The notes under the pieces are model-generated. The model saw only the letters and a program-made list of their open reading frames with translations. It was not told the origin of the DNA and did not search any database. A DNA stretch of 64,000 bases from Cyclina sinensis (taxonomy: Eukaryota > Mollusca > Bivalvia > Venerida > Veneridae), in the NCBI GenBank assembly GCA_012932295.1, contig JAAONU010000004.1, positions 13,409,911 to 13,473,910 on the forward strand, in the 5' to 3' direction. The position numbers were made by a program, and so were the translations under genes. Shown here in pieces: positions 11,564 to 24,395 of the stretch; the stretch's first letter is position 1; the number at the start of each line of letters is the position of its first letter.

Positions 11564-12277
11564 TATAATGACATATTGAATCCATCTTAAATTTAATTTT
11601 AATTAATTATTTTCCTTTTAATAATTGTAATTTATTCATTAAAGTTGTCAAATCCATATAAATTAAGTGTAATCTAACTGAACATTTCAGATTTAACTGT
11701 AATTAATTTATTACTTTTTTTGAATAATTTAACCCAGCGATGCTTAACATACAGGTTTTAAGACAGTTCTTGCAAAAAGAAAACTGAAACTCTAACAATA
11801 AATGTACAAAATTGACATCGCAAGTACATTTTTCTATTTCAGGAATTTCATAAGAGAATAAAAGATTAAAATTTGAATTACCTGATTGAGATTTTTATTA
11901 TAACATTGTTTTATCAGCACCTCATCCATGGATGTGTGAAGTATATGTATATTGGCAATTATGGAGAGTCCAGTAACAATCCTAACAACACATGCTTCTT
12001 AAAGGTGCGAACTGTAAGAAGGTGTTGATAAGATTAATCCAATTAATCGAAACCCATATTGTTTTTAAATACGAAAACGTCATCAAAACTTCTTGAATGA
12101 GCATCAGTATGATATGTATTATTATTAACATAAAAATAAACCAGAAAAATAAAGGTATATCACCATCTGAGTACATATTATATTTTTGGGGTTAAATGTC
12201 TTGTATAATAAAAAAAACTGGAGGAGAAAAGTCTTGGGAGGAAAACTTGGGGTGAAACGTCTGTAAATCATTTTGTT

Positions 12278-12929
12278 TTGCTACGCTGAAGTCTCGAGTG
12301 TTTTCATCACAGTAATGTTTAGTATGGATTACCTGCTCCTTATACCACTATGAACAAAGCGAAGGGAACCAGTTTTGACATAAAAGGGGTTTTTTTTTAA
12401 ACCTTTCCTGGTACCCAGCTGTTTCTTGCTACGCAAATACTCTTTAGTACCAGTCAGTTACGGACCAGTCTAACTCGCTTCATGATTTCTCGCGTTTTGA
12501 TTGGCTCATGTAGATGGCACGATCTTGTGTTTGGTCATGTGACAAATCAGGCTATCAGCTGGACATACTCCACTTAATCAATGAATTACAATAGCTAAGT
12601 CGTTGTAAGGTAAGAATCTTTATTCTGTTTTCATTCAGAAAATATATATTTTGTATCTTATTTCTTCGTTTTCTGTAGTTTATCGTAATAACGCTAAATA
12701 TATGATAAATCACAATGTGAATGAGTCGTTAATCCAATGTTGTCGAAGGACTGAGAGGTATCTTCGTGACTCAAGTCATGATCCGAGATTCTGTGGTGGA
12801 AAAATTACAAAAATACAGTTGGTTGTTTGAACCATTTTGTTCAGCATCGTGAAAAGAGAACGGTCAAAATGTACTTTATGTTAAACTTTGTGAATTCACT
12901 TTCTGTTTACTTTCAGCAATTCTGTGATA
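12278..12929 (+). promoter_or_regulatory. INSIG promoter and 5' UTR region, with probable 5' UTR intron
   Basis: A strong donor AAG|GTAAGA at 12609/12610 and a pyrimidine-rich acceptor (CTGTTTACTTTCAG) ending at 12916 suggest a non-coding first exon, a 307-bp intron, and a second exon beginning 13 bases before the ATG. Upstream are ATTGG in 'tttgattggctc' (inverted CCAAT box, about 12498-12505) and GTCATGTGAC (12534-12543). No TATA box is obvious. The transcription start is not defined by sequence alone. Confidence 0.5.
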
Positions 12930-15900
12930 ATGAGTCCAAAGATGAAGACGCTGGTCAGAGGTCTGATACTCTTCTTCTTTGGCGTCTTTTTCTCCCTGGT
13001 GCTCAACCTGCTACAGGTATATCGGGAACAACTTGAGGAGGACAAACAACCTGGCAAGTTTGACCATTATGAATCCTCATGGTGGGTGCTACCTGCGTGT
13101 GGATTGACAGCAGGTATGATTTTTAGGTAGTCCAAATAATTGTATTCAGAAAGTTAAATATCGTGCTATTTTTTTAATGTTAGATATCTGCCTTCAGAGT
13201 ACAAACCAGAAAGGATTTAAAATGTGGTGGAAATTTTTCCTTCTTTGTGTATGTAATGCCCAACAAAATCTTTTGGTGATGTGTGTTTCAAAGAAGTTCA
13301 TTGAAAAATATGTCCGTAGTGGCAGATAATAATTTTACATATTTAACACTCTAAAATCCATTATTAGAAAAATGGCTGCAGAGGTAAACATTTAACAACT
13401 GTACAGTGAATTGAGATTATCGGCATTGAATCTATCATAATATTTAAGTGACAAGGTCAATCACACACATGGAACTAGTTTATCATGTACAGCTTTCATA
13501 ACGGTTTACTGACAGTTTACTGACAGTTTAAAATAGAGCACTGTTATAATTGGCTATTGCATTCTAAGTGCACGCACACCACCATCAGATAAGGTTGATG
13601 TAAACAATAGACTGATATAGAGTGGTCAGACCAATGCTCGGCGTAAAATCAAAGGAATTTCTTTGAAGAGACTAAACAAATTACTCGTTTCATGTTATGA
13701 ACTAATTATATTCAAGAGTAAACTTTGCTAAATCCTTACGAAGTTTCCCCATGTGAAACAACCGTGACGTAAACAACAGGGCAGACTATAAATAGACCGA
13801 GTAAAACTTGTGGGGTTTGCACAAAATTGTACAAATGCTCGGCGTACCGTAGATGAACTGATCGGCAACCTTTCAAAAAGAAATCTTTTGCAATTATGCA
13901 AAGAACCTTTCTTGAACACAAAATGAACAAAGTATTAAATAGATTGTTCCTATTCATTGCGTATCAAACAGCGGAAGTACATGATCTTGCATAGAAAACA
14001 ATGCGTTTTGTCTGTTTCATCCAATGGGATCCTCTTCCGTCTGCTATGCTTAAGTCACGTGATGATACTGGAAGTTCAGAGAACTGTGAAAAGATAGACG
14101 AAATGACATTTAACTCGAATTAAAGAAGAGTTTTAAATCACTTCTAAGAAAAAATATCAATTCCATGAAAAAATAGATTTACGCCGAGCGTTGGTATACG
14201 CCGAGCGTTGGTCCAAGCACTCTAGGTTTAAAGCATCTTTTTGGGGGGATTTGTGGAACAGATTCAAAAAGAATATAGAAATTCAACATGTTAATCATTT
14301 TCCACCACTATTTTGGTGGTTTCTGGTCGAGACGTAAAGGCAGCATCCTGCCTGAAGTTGCATTATTGAGACTAGCTTTTTAGGAAGATGACTTTTTCCA
14401 AAATGAAACAATAAGTAGTGTTTTGATTATTTTGTTAGTTTTGACTTTCATTTTACATTAGGAAACATATTTGCAATTTATATATAAGTTTAAATTCAAG
14501 TCAGAGCATGGAGTGTGTCTAGACTCGAGTGGTTGAAATAATCCAATGTACAAAGATTTTTGATTCAGGACAAAATTTTTACCCTTTAAAATTGCTAGGA
14601 CCAATACAGTGATGGGAATCTCACAATGCAATATATTGGTGTGGAATTGAGAACCACAGCTCATCAGAAAAAATGAATTTAATGCCATATTTTACAGATT
14701 TACTTTATATTAGCTAATTGCTAAAAGTGCCACCATTTTCTGTATTCTGTTCATGGAAAACAGTAATACCCACACCAGCCAAAAAAGATATCCTCTAATT
14801 CTTTTCTTATAGTAAAAATATTGTGATGTTCTGACTTAGCTCAAAGGTATCTTGTTGTCTATGCAATAGTTACTGAAAATAGCAAAATAAAATGAGCAAC
14901 TCAGAATGATAAATATCTTCTTATATTTCTACCTTCAGCATTTGTTGGTCTATTGTACCCTTTCCTGGATAAACATTTAGATGAACCACTGATATACAAG
15001 GGGGAATGGTCTAATGTTATGAGATGTGTAGCCGTGTTTGTTGGAATTAATCATGCTAGTGCAGTATCCTTTATACTTATGAGGTGTAAGCGGCAAATAA
15101 TTCTGCAAGCATCTAGAATATGTTTGAATTTGATTTTGTGAGTACAGTAACTGATTTATTTCCTGATTTCAAATGTAAAGTAATCTTATTCTTAATACGG
15201 CTATGTTGAAAAGTTTTTCAACTGTTGATGTTAAAGTTGGATATATAGATACAGTATGTCATGCTTAGGCATCAACCTAGATTTCATTCTAAATGTAAAG
15301 ATGAAACTTGTCAGAGCATATATATAAAAACCAGATTAAGAATTTTTAGAGATCTTTTGGCATGACAAAGTTCAGTGTGTTGAAATTTATGGCTGCTGAA
15401 TTGTTTCCTTAACTGAATATAGAAACTTGAATTTTCCAATAACCTCCATATGTCACTGACTCTGGCAGCCATGTGTATAGGCCTGTGGTGGTTGTTTGAC
15501 AGATCTAAAAGTGGTTTTGTACTTGGTGTTGCAACTGCAGTCCTTGCTACAATTCTCACACAGTTCTTAGTATATCAGGGAATTTACAAGTAAGTAGTCT
15601 TGTTTATTTTCATGTTTGAAGAAATTAAGTTCAGCATAATAACTATATAGATTATTTTATTGAGAGATAATTAATACAGCCGATATAATGCTCAGCTCTA
15701 TTTTTCAATGTTGGAAGTGATGAATTAATATGACAACTTGGCATTAAAAACTGGTATGCAAGATAGATTTAGATTTCTCTCTATCTGTTAACATTTTATC
15801 TGACTGCATTAACAGAATCGTCTCAAAAGTTTTTTCCTCATCAGCAAACTGAAATGCCCTGATAATTCTATGACTTATATAAAGCAGCTATCTGTTTAGC

Positions 15901-16482
15901 TAAACAAAAACCCACTTGTTTTCAGGTATTCGAAGGCAGACTTCATGTTTGTAAGGTCATGGCTGCCATGTATTTTCTTCTCAGGAGGTGTAACCATTGG
16001 CAACATAGGCAGACAACTGGCCATGGTAAGTACATACTGAAGCACACATTTTGTCTCTTATTTTTTCATGAAATGGAAATATATGATTGATTGTTTTGAT
16101 GACAATACCACATCATGTGCTTAGGCTAAAGTTTAACAGTTCATCATTGGACTGCTGTGTTGTGTAGACTGAAATACATGTTTTAAATGCTTGATGCTAT
16201 AAATTGAGACAGAGAAGAGCATTATTTGGTAGGGATTCCTACAGTCACATGCCTCAGTCCACTTCACTTTAAATGAATATCATTTCCATGTTTTAAACAT
16301 TTGTCAAATTCCTTCATAAGTGCTGTTTTTTTTAACAACATAGGTAAGTTGCAATAACTAGTAATAGAGCTTAACCAACAAGATTTGCATGAATAAACCC
16401 CTAGTTGAGGTTACTTTAGGCATGTTCCAAAGTGTACCATTTATATTTTCAGTACGATGCAGACAAGGATAAGAAAGACTGA
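12930..16482 (+). CDS. INSIG: INSIG (insulin-induced gene) ER sterol sensor, complete
   Basis: Coding exons: 12930-13113, 14939-15063, 15423-15589, 15926-16025, 16453-16482. They total 606 nt, 201 residues plus TGA, with phases 1, 0, 2 and 0 all consistent. The family protein lies in the ER membrane with six helices; with sterol it retains SCAP-SREBP and promotes HMG-CoA reductase degradation. Seen: [20 protein letters not shown] (residues 10-29), [39 protein letters not shown] (helix 3), [40 protein letters not shown] and a lysine-rich tail YDADKDKKD. Asp129 in FDRSKSG aligns with human INSIG2 Asp149, the equivalent of INSIG1 Asp205 needed for SCAP binding. At 201 residues it is near INSIG2 (225) and lacks the long INSIG1 N-terminus. 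The start is the first ATG after the putative acceptor; a GTG two codons earlier is not needed. INSIG1 versus INSIG2 cannot be decided for an invertebrate. Confidence 0.96.
13618..14224. mobile_element. 607-bp MITE in INSIG intron 1
   Basis: Inverted ends match at about 24 of 28 positions: TAGAGTGGTCAGACC followed by AATGCTCGGCGTA on the left, and the complement of TAGAGTGCTTGGACC followed by AACGCTCGGCGTA on the right. TA at both outer ends is consistent with a TA target. The GCTCGGCGTA core occurs four times: near each end, once repeated at the right end (14178-14209) and once internally (about 13836). No coding capacity; it would ride on another element's transposase. Confidence 0.7.
14225..14938. 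other. INSIG intron 1 remainder, nothing recognised
   Basis: AT-rich intron without repeats or coding segments that I can support. Minus-strand frames here resemble no family. Confidence 0.55.
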
Positions 16483-17900
16483 AGCTTTACTGCAGATCTG
16501 TGATATTTTCCTGGTGGTGTTAGTCATGACATTATGGTTCAAGGGTAATCATACATGTATTGGTCAGGGAACAGTGAAAGACATGGTGTTGGATAGTACC
16601 AAATTTATGTCATGTCTATGGTCAAACCATAGAGAGGTGCTGGTGATATGCTTAGCTGAAACAGTGTTCGGTTAACAAATTGTTTAGGTTAGTCCAAGGT
16701 ACAACTATAGTCCCAAGAGAGAAAAAAATTCTACTGGTCTGCTTAGAAACAACTGTTATCTGTTACAGTTTCAAAGTGTAGTTTTCAAGTAATCATTCCA
16801 ATGATTAGTCATTTATATAGCAGTGTTATAAATTGTTTATAGAAAACTGTTAAAGAAAAGACTTCTGTCTGCATGCCAGAATGTTATACATGTATTGTAC
16901 TTTTCATGCATATGCCGCTTTGGTTATGACACTTTCACCTGTTGCATAAAAGACTTCTGTGAACATTTAGATCATGTTGCATTTAAAATGCTAGAATTGT
17001 CATAGTTAATTCATAAGTCACTTTAGCAAGTTGTTTTATATTGAAATATTTTATGTTATTGAGTGTTGGATGAAATAGCCAGTATGTTCCGAGGTGTTCT
17101 TTAAAACATAAATCCGCTGTATAAAAACAACAAAATGCCTTCAGGCACTGTTTAGAGAGTATTTTGAAAACTCGAGGCACAAACTTGTTACCTCATTCAT
17201 TGTGTATATGTGTACAGTTAATGTATATGTGTACAGTTAAAGCACATGGGCCATCCTATATAGCACATGTATGAATGCTTGTTATCATAGAATCTCAAGT
17301 TACATGGAATTAGTGAGCCAATCAGTTGCACTTCTGTCACATTAGATAGCCTAAAAAAATATATGAAAAAGTCTGGTCATCAGTAAATTTTGTAATCTTT
17401 GTTGCAATCGTTGATTAAAGGGATTCATGGAATTCTTTAGGATTTTTACAGTTTTTCCCAGACAACCTTTTAAATTAGTTGGTTTTTATTCAGCATACCC
17501 CGGTAGGTTTTTTGCTATTTTGTAAGTTTCACCCTCGCTATGAAACCACGATTGTATAAATTTTCAAAAAGTCTGCTTGATTTTTACCAGTCCTTGTTAT
17601 AATATTTTGTAGTGAGAGAAATAGGAACCTTTTTGAAGAAAGTTATTTTCGGATAGTTTATAACAGACCTGTTAACTATATTTCAGCAACAGGACAAGTT
17701 TTTTGGTTGTGTTTGTTGATTTCAAATCATATTACTGCATGCATTATTTTTCTGTACATTATATACGAGATAAGATCTTGTTGAAATCTACAAATGACTT
17801 CATTATTATTCTACAAATAGCTGATTAAGTCCTTTTTAAAATTCACCCTGTAAGGTGTAATTTGATTTAGGCTGAGAACTCAAAGATAATAAATAAAAAC
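16483..17900 (+). other. Probable INSIG 3' UTR
   Basis: AT-rich sequence after the INSIG stop with no other feature. Two overlapping poly(A) signals AATAAA (17888-17893 and 17892-17897) would give a 3' UTR of about 1.4 kb. A short tandem duplication 'tatgtgtacagttaatg' lies near 17205-17240. The true end is not known. Confidence 0.4.
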
Positions 17901-18534
17901 ACCCTACACTTAAAATTGATATGGCAGGTAAAAGTGTGGAAATATAACAAACTCTTAACTGTCCATCTGTTGTTACTCAGATTTTACCAAAAAGGGAAAA
18001 GGTCTCCTTTTAATACCTTACCTGACATTGGTAAGGAAATGCTAAACCAATATCCACAACTCGGTTTATTCACAAAAATGTTCCCTTCTTTGTGTCCTTC
18101 CAGATGAAACACCACTAGCCAAACTCAAGCCAATATCAAAGCCAGCGTTATATCAATTGGTATTGCAGATGTTCGTGTCTATGTACACACCTCTCTGGCT
18201 AGAATTCAAACCTTGGACATTTTGCTCACACAAACCACTGGGCTATAAATGCTTAAAGAGGGGCTTTTCCATGTAACTGTTTCAATGGCAAGATAAGCAA
18301 GATATTGATGCTGAAGTTCAGCCTACCTAGCTATCACTGGCACAGTTTGAAAAACATTCAACACTTAAAAAATGATTACTTCAGAATTTTTTTGAACTCT
18401 CCTTGAAATGTATCATTTTGTCAGGCCACTGGATAGAAAATTCTCTTCATAAGGCATAATGGTGGTAACTTTAATGAGTTACTCAAGTGACAGACTTTTC
18501 AGAAAGGTACCAAAAAGGATTTATATTATGCTCC

Positions 18535-19197
18535 CTGAAAGATTTTCGGGCGATCATATAGCTGCAGCTTTGCCTGGCTCACTTCCGGCCAACTTTCCAC
18601 TTGTTTGCTTTTTGTCTGGACCATAACTCACATGCTAATACAGTTATCAACATGAAACTTCATAAGTGGACAGATCTCACTGAGAAGTAGTGCAATGCTC
18701 AAGAATGATAACACTGCACATTCTCATTTTGGAGTTGTCTCCATTTGTTTATTTTTCGTACTTAATTTTTGTCTGGAGCATAACTCGTACACCAAAGACC
18801 TACCAGCTGAAAATTTCATAGGTGGATAGATCTCATCTACATGTAGGAAAAGTCCATTACACAATAACCGTTGCTCTGCACTTCATATTTTGGAGTTTTT
18901 TTTCCCTTTGTTAATTTTCATACTTCTTTTGTCCAGAGCATTACTCAAATACTAGAGATATCAGCATAAAACTTCATAGGTGGATAGATCTTAAGAAAGA
19001 GAAGAGCAGTGCATAAGAACAGTCACTTCCATTGTGTAATCTTTGAATTACTGCCCTATGTTAATTCTCATACCAGATGAACAGATCTCATTGCAGAGAA
19101 GTGCAGTGCACAGAAACCTTAATTCTCCTTTGTGTATTTTTTTAGTTATTGCTCTTTGTTAATTTTCAAACCTCATTTCATCAGCACAAAACTTGAA
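18535..19197. repeat. Tandem ~150-bp repeat array, continued after a nested element
   Basis: Four or five degenerate units share 'tttgtctgga.cataactc', 'atca.catgaaacttcatag.tgga' and 'agatctca'. A hairpin-like head is present (CCTGAAAGATTTTCGGG, about 18534-18550). The same unit resumes at 20133-20290 ('tatcaacatgaaacttcttag'), so the array was split by the element at 19198-20132. Confidence 0.75.
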
Positions 19198-20132
19198 GAC
19201 AACAAGAGGGCCATGATGGCCCTAGATCACTCACCTGATCACTTTGTGTTTGGGTCTGCTGTTGAGCAATTATCAGAAGCTTTTTTAAGATTCTCCCTAT
19301 ATAAATCTATATGAATCCAAGTGACCCAGGGTTGAGCCAGTTTTCACTCAAGGGGCATAATTTGAACAAACTTGGTAGATGACCTCTAGCTGATGCTCCA
19401 TTAAAAATATCTAAGTTCTAGGCTTTGTGGTTTCAGACAAGAAGTTTCTTAAAGTTTTGCCTATATAAGACTATGTAAAATCAGTTGACCCCGGGGGTGG
19501 GGCCAAATTTGACTCAAGGGGGCTCAGGGCCTTGTGGTTTCAAACAAGAAGATTTTCAAAGTTTTCCCTATATAAGCCTATGTAAAATCAATTGACCCCA
19601 AGGGCAGGGCCAAATTTGACCCCAGGGGTATAATCTGAAAAAACTTGGTAGAGGTCCACTAGACCATGCTACATAACAAATCTTAAGTTTCAGGGCCTTG
19701 TGGTTTCAGATATGATTTTCAAAATTTTCCCTATATAAGCTTATGTAAAATAAATTGACCCCCGGGGTGGGACTAAATTTGATCCCAGAGGTATAATTTG
19801 AACAAACTTTGTAGAGGTCCTCTAGACAAAGCTACATACCAAATCTTAAGGCTCAGGGCCTTGTGGTTTCAGACAAGAAGATTTTCAAAGTTTTTCCTTT
19901 CTGTTACCATAGCAACCAGAGTTCTTGATGGAATTCAATTCTTTGAACAACGTTGATGGAACTTCATGCAAGGAATATCCCAGGCATGTTTCGTCAAAGT
20001 TGGCTTAGTAGTTTAGGAGGAGAAGTAGTTCAAGTCGAACTGTTGACGACACACAATGCCCAACACAAGCCGACGGATGCCGGACAATCAATGATCCCAA
20101 TAGCTCACCCTTGAGCACTGAGCTAATAAAAA
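19198..20132. mobile_element. Dispersed 'acaagagggccatgatggccct' element nested in an array
   Basis: The head ACAAGAGGGCCATGATGGCC holds a perfect hairpin (GGGCCATGATGGCCC). The body has about four degenerate ~170-bp units with 'cttgtggtttcagacaagaag', 'attttcaaagtttttccctatataag' and 'ccccaggggtataatttgaa'. It ends with 'gccggacaatcaatgatccc' and a hairpin region 'agctcacccttgagcactgagctaat'. The same family appears at 29940-30760, 38195-38935, 41100-41470 and 53810-54550. Class inferred as Helitron-like/pearl-like. Confidence 0.7.
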
Positions 20133-20290
20133 GGTATCAACATGAAACTTCTTAGTATGATAGATCTCAATGACAAAGAGTGCAGTGTACAAGAACCATA
20201 TCTCTCTATTGCATAATTTTGAAGTTATTGGCCTTTATAGTTTCATATTTCTTGTCTGGACCTTAACTTGTGCACCCTATATAATAGCTT

Positions 20291-23200
20291 TAGGGCCTAT
20301 TTATTGAAGTATAGTTACTTTTCAGATCGCTTTGAGTAGATAATTTTCTAACATAAATTATATATAAAGGCAATAATTTGTGTGTAAAGCAAATGTGTAT
20401 TTACAATGCAGTATGTCATTATATGAACTTATTTAAATAATACTTATAAATGTTGCTTAAAATGTTCTGCCATCCATTTTTGTACCCCTTATTAAATTCG
20501 GATTACATTCAGGGCAATAAACTAAGTTCTATTTCGGGGAGCAAAACCTGGTTCCACCAGTTTCTTGTTTCTCATGTTCTAGAAAAGTCTACTAAATTAT
20601 TCTCTTTACAATTCATATAATCCCCTTCCATGTTGTCAGGCACCATTACACAAGTTACTGAACTGGGATATTTAATTCTTAACCATGCTAATTACAAGTA
20701 TTTCTGCAATTACAACAGATATTCAGATATAAAAATTAGCAAACCCATTTTAAAAACTCAATATAGAAAGGGTTATGACAAAGTCATGTTCATTTTAACA
20801 ATATATTTTATTACCTTTCAACTCTCTTTACAATGTTTGGTTATAATATTCAAGATGATATTGTGTCCATTTCTGTATATGTGTAGCAATGGAAGTATTT
20901 ATACATAAATGTAATGATAAAAAACACTTTAATATATTAACATTATGTCATAGATACTGATACGATTCCATGAGTTTTTTTCTTGGTCATGTAAGTGTTT
21001 TTCACTCCGGTATTAAGAACCACACTTTAAGTGATACATCAATGTAATTTAAGTGCTGTTTGCATGTTTTCGTAATGGAAAAAAATTAACCTGCAACACA
21101 ATTTAAGTAAGAAAGTAAACACCCTCCTTAACTAAACATGTTACACTGCTTTAGCAAAAATACTGATCTATTCAAAGTAAAGAAACCAGAACTGACACAA
21201 TATTTTTACACCATATTCCTTGTCTATATACAGAGTCAACATGAGTTTTGTCAAACGGTACAGTCAAACGTACTAATTTAAGACTGTGGTATACTTGTAC
21301 TTGAACAGGGTATATGTGGGTCAAACCCCTGTAATACCAGTGAGACCAAGAGTTAGAACCACATCATATACTAAAGAGAGATCAGCATTTTCACTTTATG
21401 TACAGTACGTTTGACTTTCTTTTCTGAAATAAACCTGAATTCTTTTTTTCACAATTCAATACAAATATAGTTTATGCTACAGCTGCTTCTACACAACCCA
21501 TATTCTCCTTTACTGGTGTTGAAAGATTTGATAAACCACTTAACATACAGTAAAAACCTTACTGATGATGACATAAGTTTATATTCTATTAAGTTAATTT
21601 TCTGAAAGAGAAAATTATGTAAAACCTTACAAAAGACAAAAAGAAATTCTATGAGTTCTATGAAACATAATTCCTAAAAATATTTTCTATTATCTTTAAA
21701 ATATTGTAAAGTAAATTCAGCTTTGAGCTGAATTTAGGTTTAATTTAGAATGTGAATTTGATGTTTCAGCTGAATGTTTCAGCTGAATCCAGATTTTAAC
21801 AGTAATTTCTGGACTGAACATGTACTTGTTAAACCTTGATCATACTTCATACATACATCAGTTTCTTAACATTCATATTATCACATCAAACAATAACAAG
21901 AGTGAGCACTGTTTAACTTATGTAACAATTCTATACATCTTATGTACGAAACATTATTATGTTACAGTTCTATACAACTAATGTACAAAACAATTTTCAA
22001 CTTGTAACAATACTATCTATACATCTTATGTTTGAAAACAATCTGTATCTCTATATAATGCCAATATAACAGGCAATGACAATAATTACCCTACTAATGA
22101 AGAGGCCAGTTTCCTGTGAACACTTAATCTGAGCTGAGATAAGAAATTAACCTTCTGCCTATTGTTCTACATAAACAATCACTTCCTTTGGGATCAGTGC
22201 AGATCAGGATTGGCGTGCACATCCATGTAGTCCAATCACTGTCTACTCAGCTTGTTATTCATTCAGTAAATTTTCAATTTACATTCCTGTGTATGATAAA
22301 AACATCTGTTCAAATTCGATGATGGACAATTTAGCAGGACAAAGGTTAAAATGAATAGACTTACAAGTTACCAACTTTACATAAACCTGAAGTCATCATT
22401 CGGTACAAAAGCCATGTGTGTATGATAAATTGAACATGCATCATGACTAAAAATTTAATGTATTGTAAATTTCTGCCAATATGACCAGTCAAAAAAATGG
22501 TCCTGAAAGCAGACAATTTTTTTTGTCCTAATTTGTAGAATCTGGTTCTTTAAAATTGCTGCTTTTCATGTGATTTTAAAATGTTAATAGCAGAACTTTA
22601 CTGTATATGGATTGTTACATTTTACCCTAATTATGCATAGGAACAATGACAAGCCAAAATAATGTCATGGAAATAATGGTTACAAGTTTAAATTCCCCAT
22701 ATCTGCTTCTACTTTGTTCAGATAGTTTTTGTTCTTTCCAACTGTTAATAAAAACTTTTAAAATATTTGTGACCATTATGATGCAAAGATTCTTTTATAC
22801 AGCTTTCTGAGCAAAAACCCTTACTGGCCATTTTGAACTCGACAATTTTCTTCTTCTACAAGATATACACATATCTATAATCATGAGTGCAACATATCCT
22901 TTGCATGTTTAAATTTACCTGTATATGAAACTTTCATATCTGCTTTTAAATAAGATTGATACATGTACATGCATTTTATAAACTAGTTCCATTTGTTTCT
23001 GTAATTTATTAAAAATTTTGTTACGAAAAAATAAATAATTCTTTTTGCACAAATATATATCAAAGATTTCTTTATAATTATGGAATTTGTACATGAATTA
23101 TACTGTAGACCTGTACAAAACTAACAAAAGAAATCATGAAGATGTCAAAACAGAAAATACATAAGCTACAAGATACATGCTGCGAATGTTACACAAAAAA

Positions 23201-23770
23201 AATTTATCTGTAAATGGAAAAGTAAGATATGAATTTTCCTATTACACACTGGTACAACTCTACTGATGTATGAACTAACATACTGTCAGAAGCATTATAA
23301 ACACTACATACAGAAAATATGTGGACTTGACATTTTTGCAACTTTAAGATCTAGATTGTGAGATGAAAGTGGAAAGTTTTTTTTGCCCCTTAAACTAAGA
23401 ACATTTTCCACTTTCATTCCACTCACAGAAACACAAAAATAAATGACTTGATACAAAAATACTGTAACTATATCTTAAACAAGCAGATACATCTGTTATG
23501 CGAGAAAGTTTAGAAGTACAAAACTACTTGGAAGACTTGATTTCCTTCACAATACAATGAAAGAAAATTACACTGTTACATAAGGTATTTATTAGTACCC
23601 AATAATAATGTTAAATTGTTCTAGAGTGGTCGCACAACCAATCTAACTTTATAAATGCATTCTTACTATTAACACTCGTTAAAATTATATTTTTTATAGT
23701 GACTTCAATCAATCAATTAACCCAAGTGTTGCCTTGATGCGGATTTAATAAATAAATTGTCAACAAATTT
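20291..23770. other. Gene-free AT-rich spacer
   Basis: About 3.5 kb between the convergent INSIG and RhoGAP genes. I see no splice-bounded coding segment, RNA gene or clear repeat array. A small direct duplication, 'gaatgtttcagctgaat', occurs near 21765-21790. The longest open frame (20630-20908) is AT-rich and resembles no known protein. Confidence 0.55.
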
Positions 23771-24395
23771 TAAACAAGAGCTATCAGTGGAGACAGCAAG
23801 CTCAACTATATAAGTACTGGATAGTTCAGAGAGGGATAGCTATTAAAAAAAATCAATTTATTTTTAGACCAATAGATAGATAGACAAGAATCCTCTCCAT
23901 GGTAAATGGAATATCATATAATTTTTCTTATTTTATCATTGACATTGAAGAAAATTGCAGAACATAATTTATATATAACTATAAAGATTATAAAGTAATG
24001 GAATTAAAATTTGTGCTGACAATATACTGAACAATTCGTAATCAGTTGGTAATTAAAGTCTGAAGTAAATCCCTCAATAAATAAAGAAGTAATAGTAAAA
24101 TATTACAATTTTCAAGGAAAATTCTAACATTAAAGGGTAGATAATTATGGAAATAAGGGTCCTACAGTTATGAACCTTACCATATATGATGTGGGTGATG
24201 ATAAGGAACATACATTTGAAGTATGGAGTAAATCCCTCAAGAAAAAAAGAAGTTATAATAAATTATTACAATGGGATATTATTAGTTTTAAGGGGAAATA
24301 ATTCTGGAAATATGGGTGCTAGAGTTATGAACCTTACCACATATGATAGGGAACATACATTTGAAGTAAATCCCTAAAAAAGTTATAGTAAAAAA
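23770..24395. repeat. Degenerate dispersed repeat with tandem units
   Basis: The head-like 'aacaagagctatcagtggagacagc' (about 23773) is followed by partial tandem units repeating 'tatgaaccttaccatatatgat', 'aggaacatacatttgaagta' and 'aaatccctcaa'. It resembles the hairpin-head elements elsewhere in the window but is eroded. Confidence 0.5.

Larger units (their letters stand above)
9356..12269. mobile_element. 2.9-kb inverted-repeat DNA element between CCDC93 and INSIG
   Basis: The two ends are inverted copies: ACAGACGTTTCACCCC at 9360-9375 and its complement at 12250-12265, with a few further imperfectly matched bases outward to 9356 and 12269. Both ends also carry related subterminal motifs ('gacatttcatcccc', 'tctcccaag'). 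The flanks are ATTTTGTT at 9348-9355 and ATTTTGTT at 12270-12277, a perfect 8-bp target duplication. No transposase is recognisable; the interior holds a LINE fragment, a foldback element, a perfect palindrome and AT-rich DNA. Eight-base duplications fit hAT or P-like superfamilies, but the terminal bases do not settle which. Confidence 0.85.

Noticed and set aside
12924..12929. Upstream GTG start for INSIG
   Set aside because: The ATG at 12930 follows the likely 5' UTR acceptor, and animal genes rarely start at GTG.
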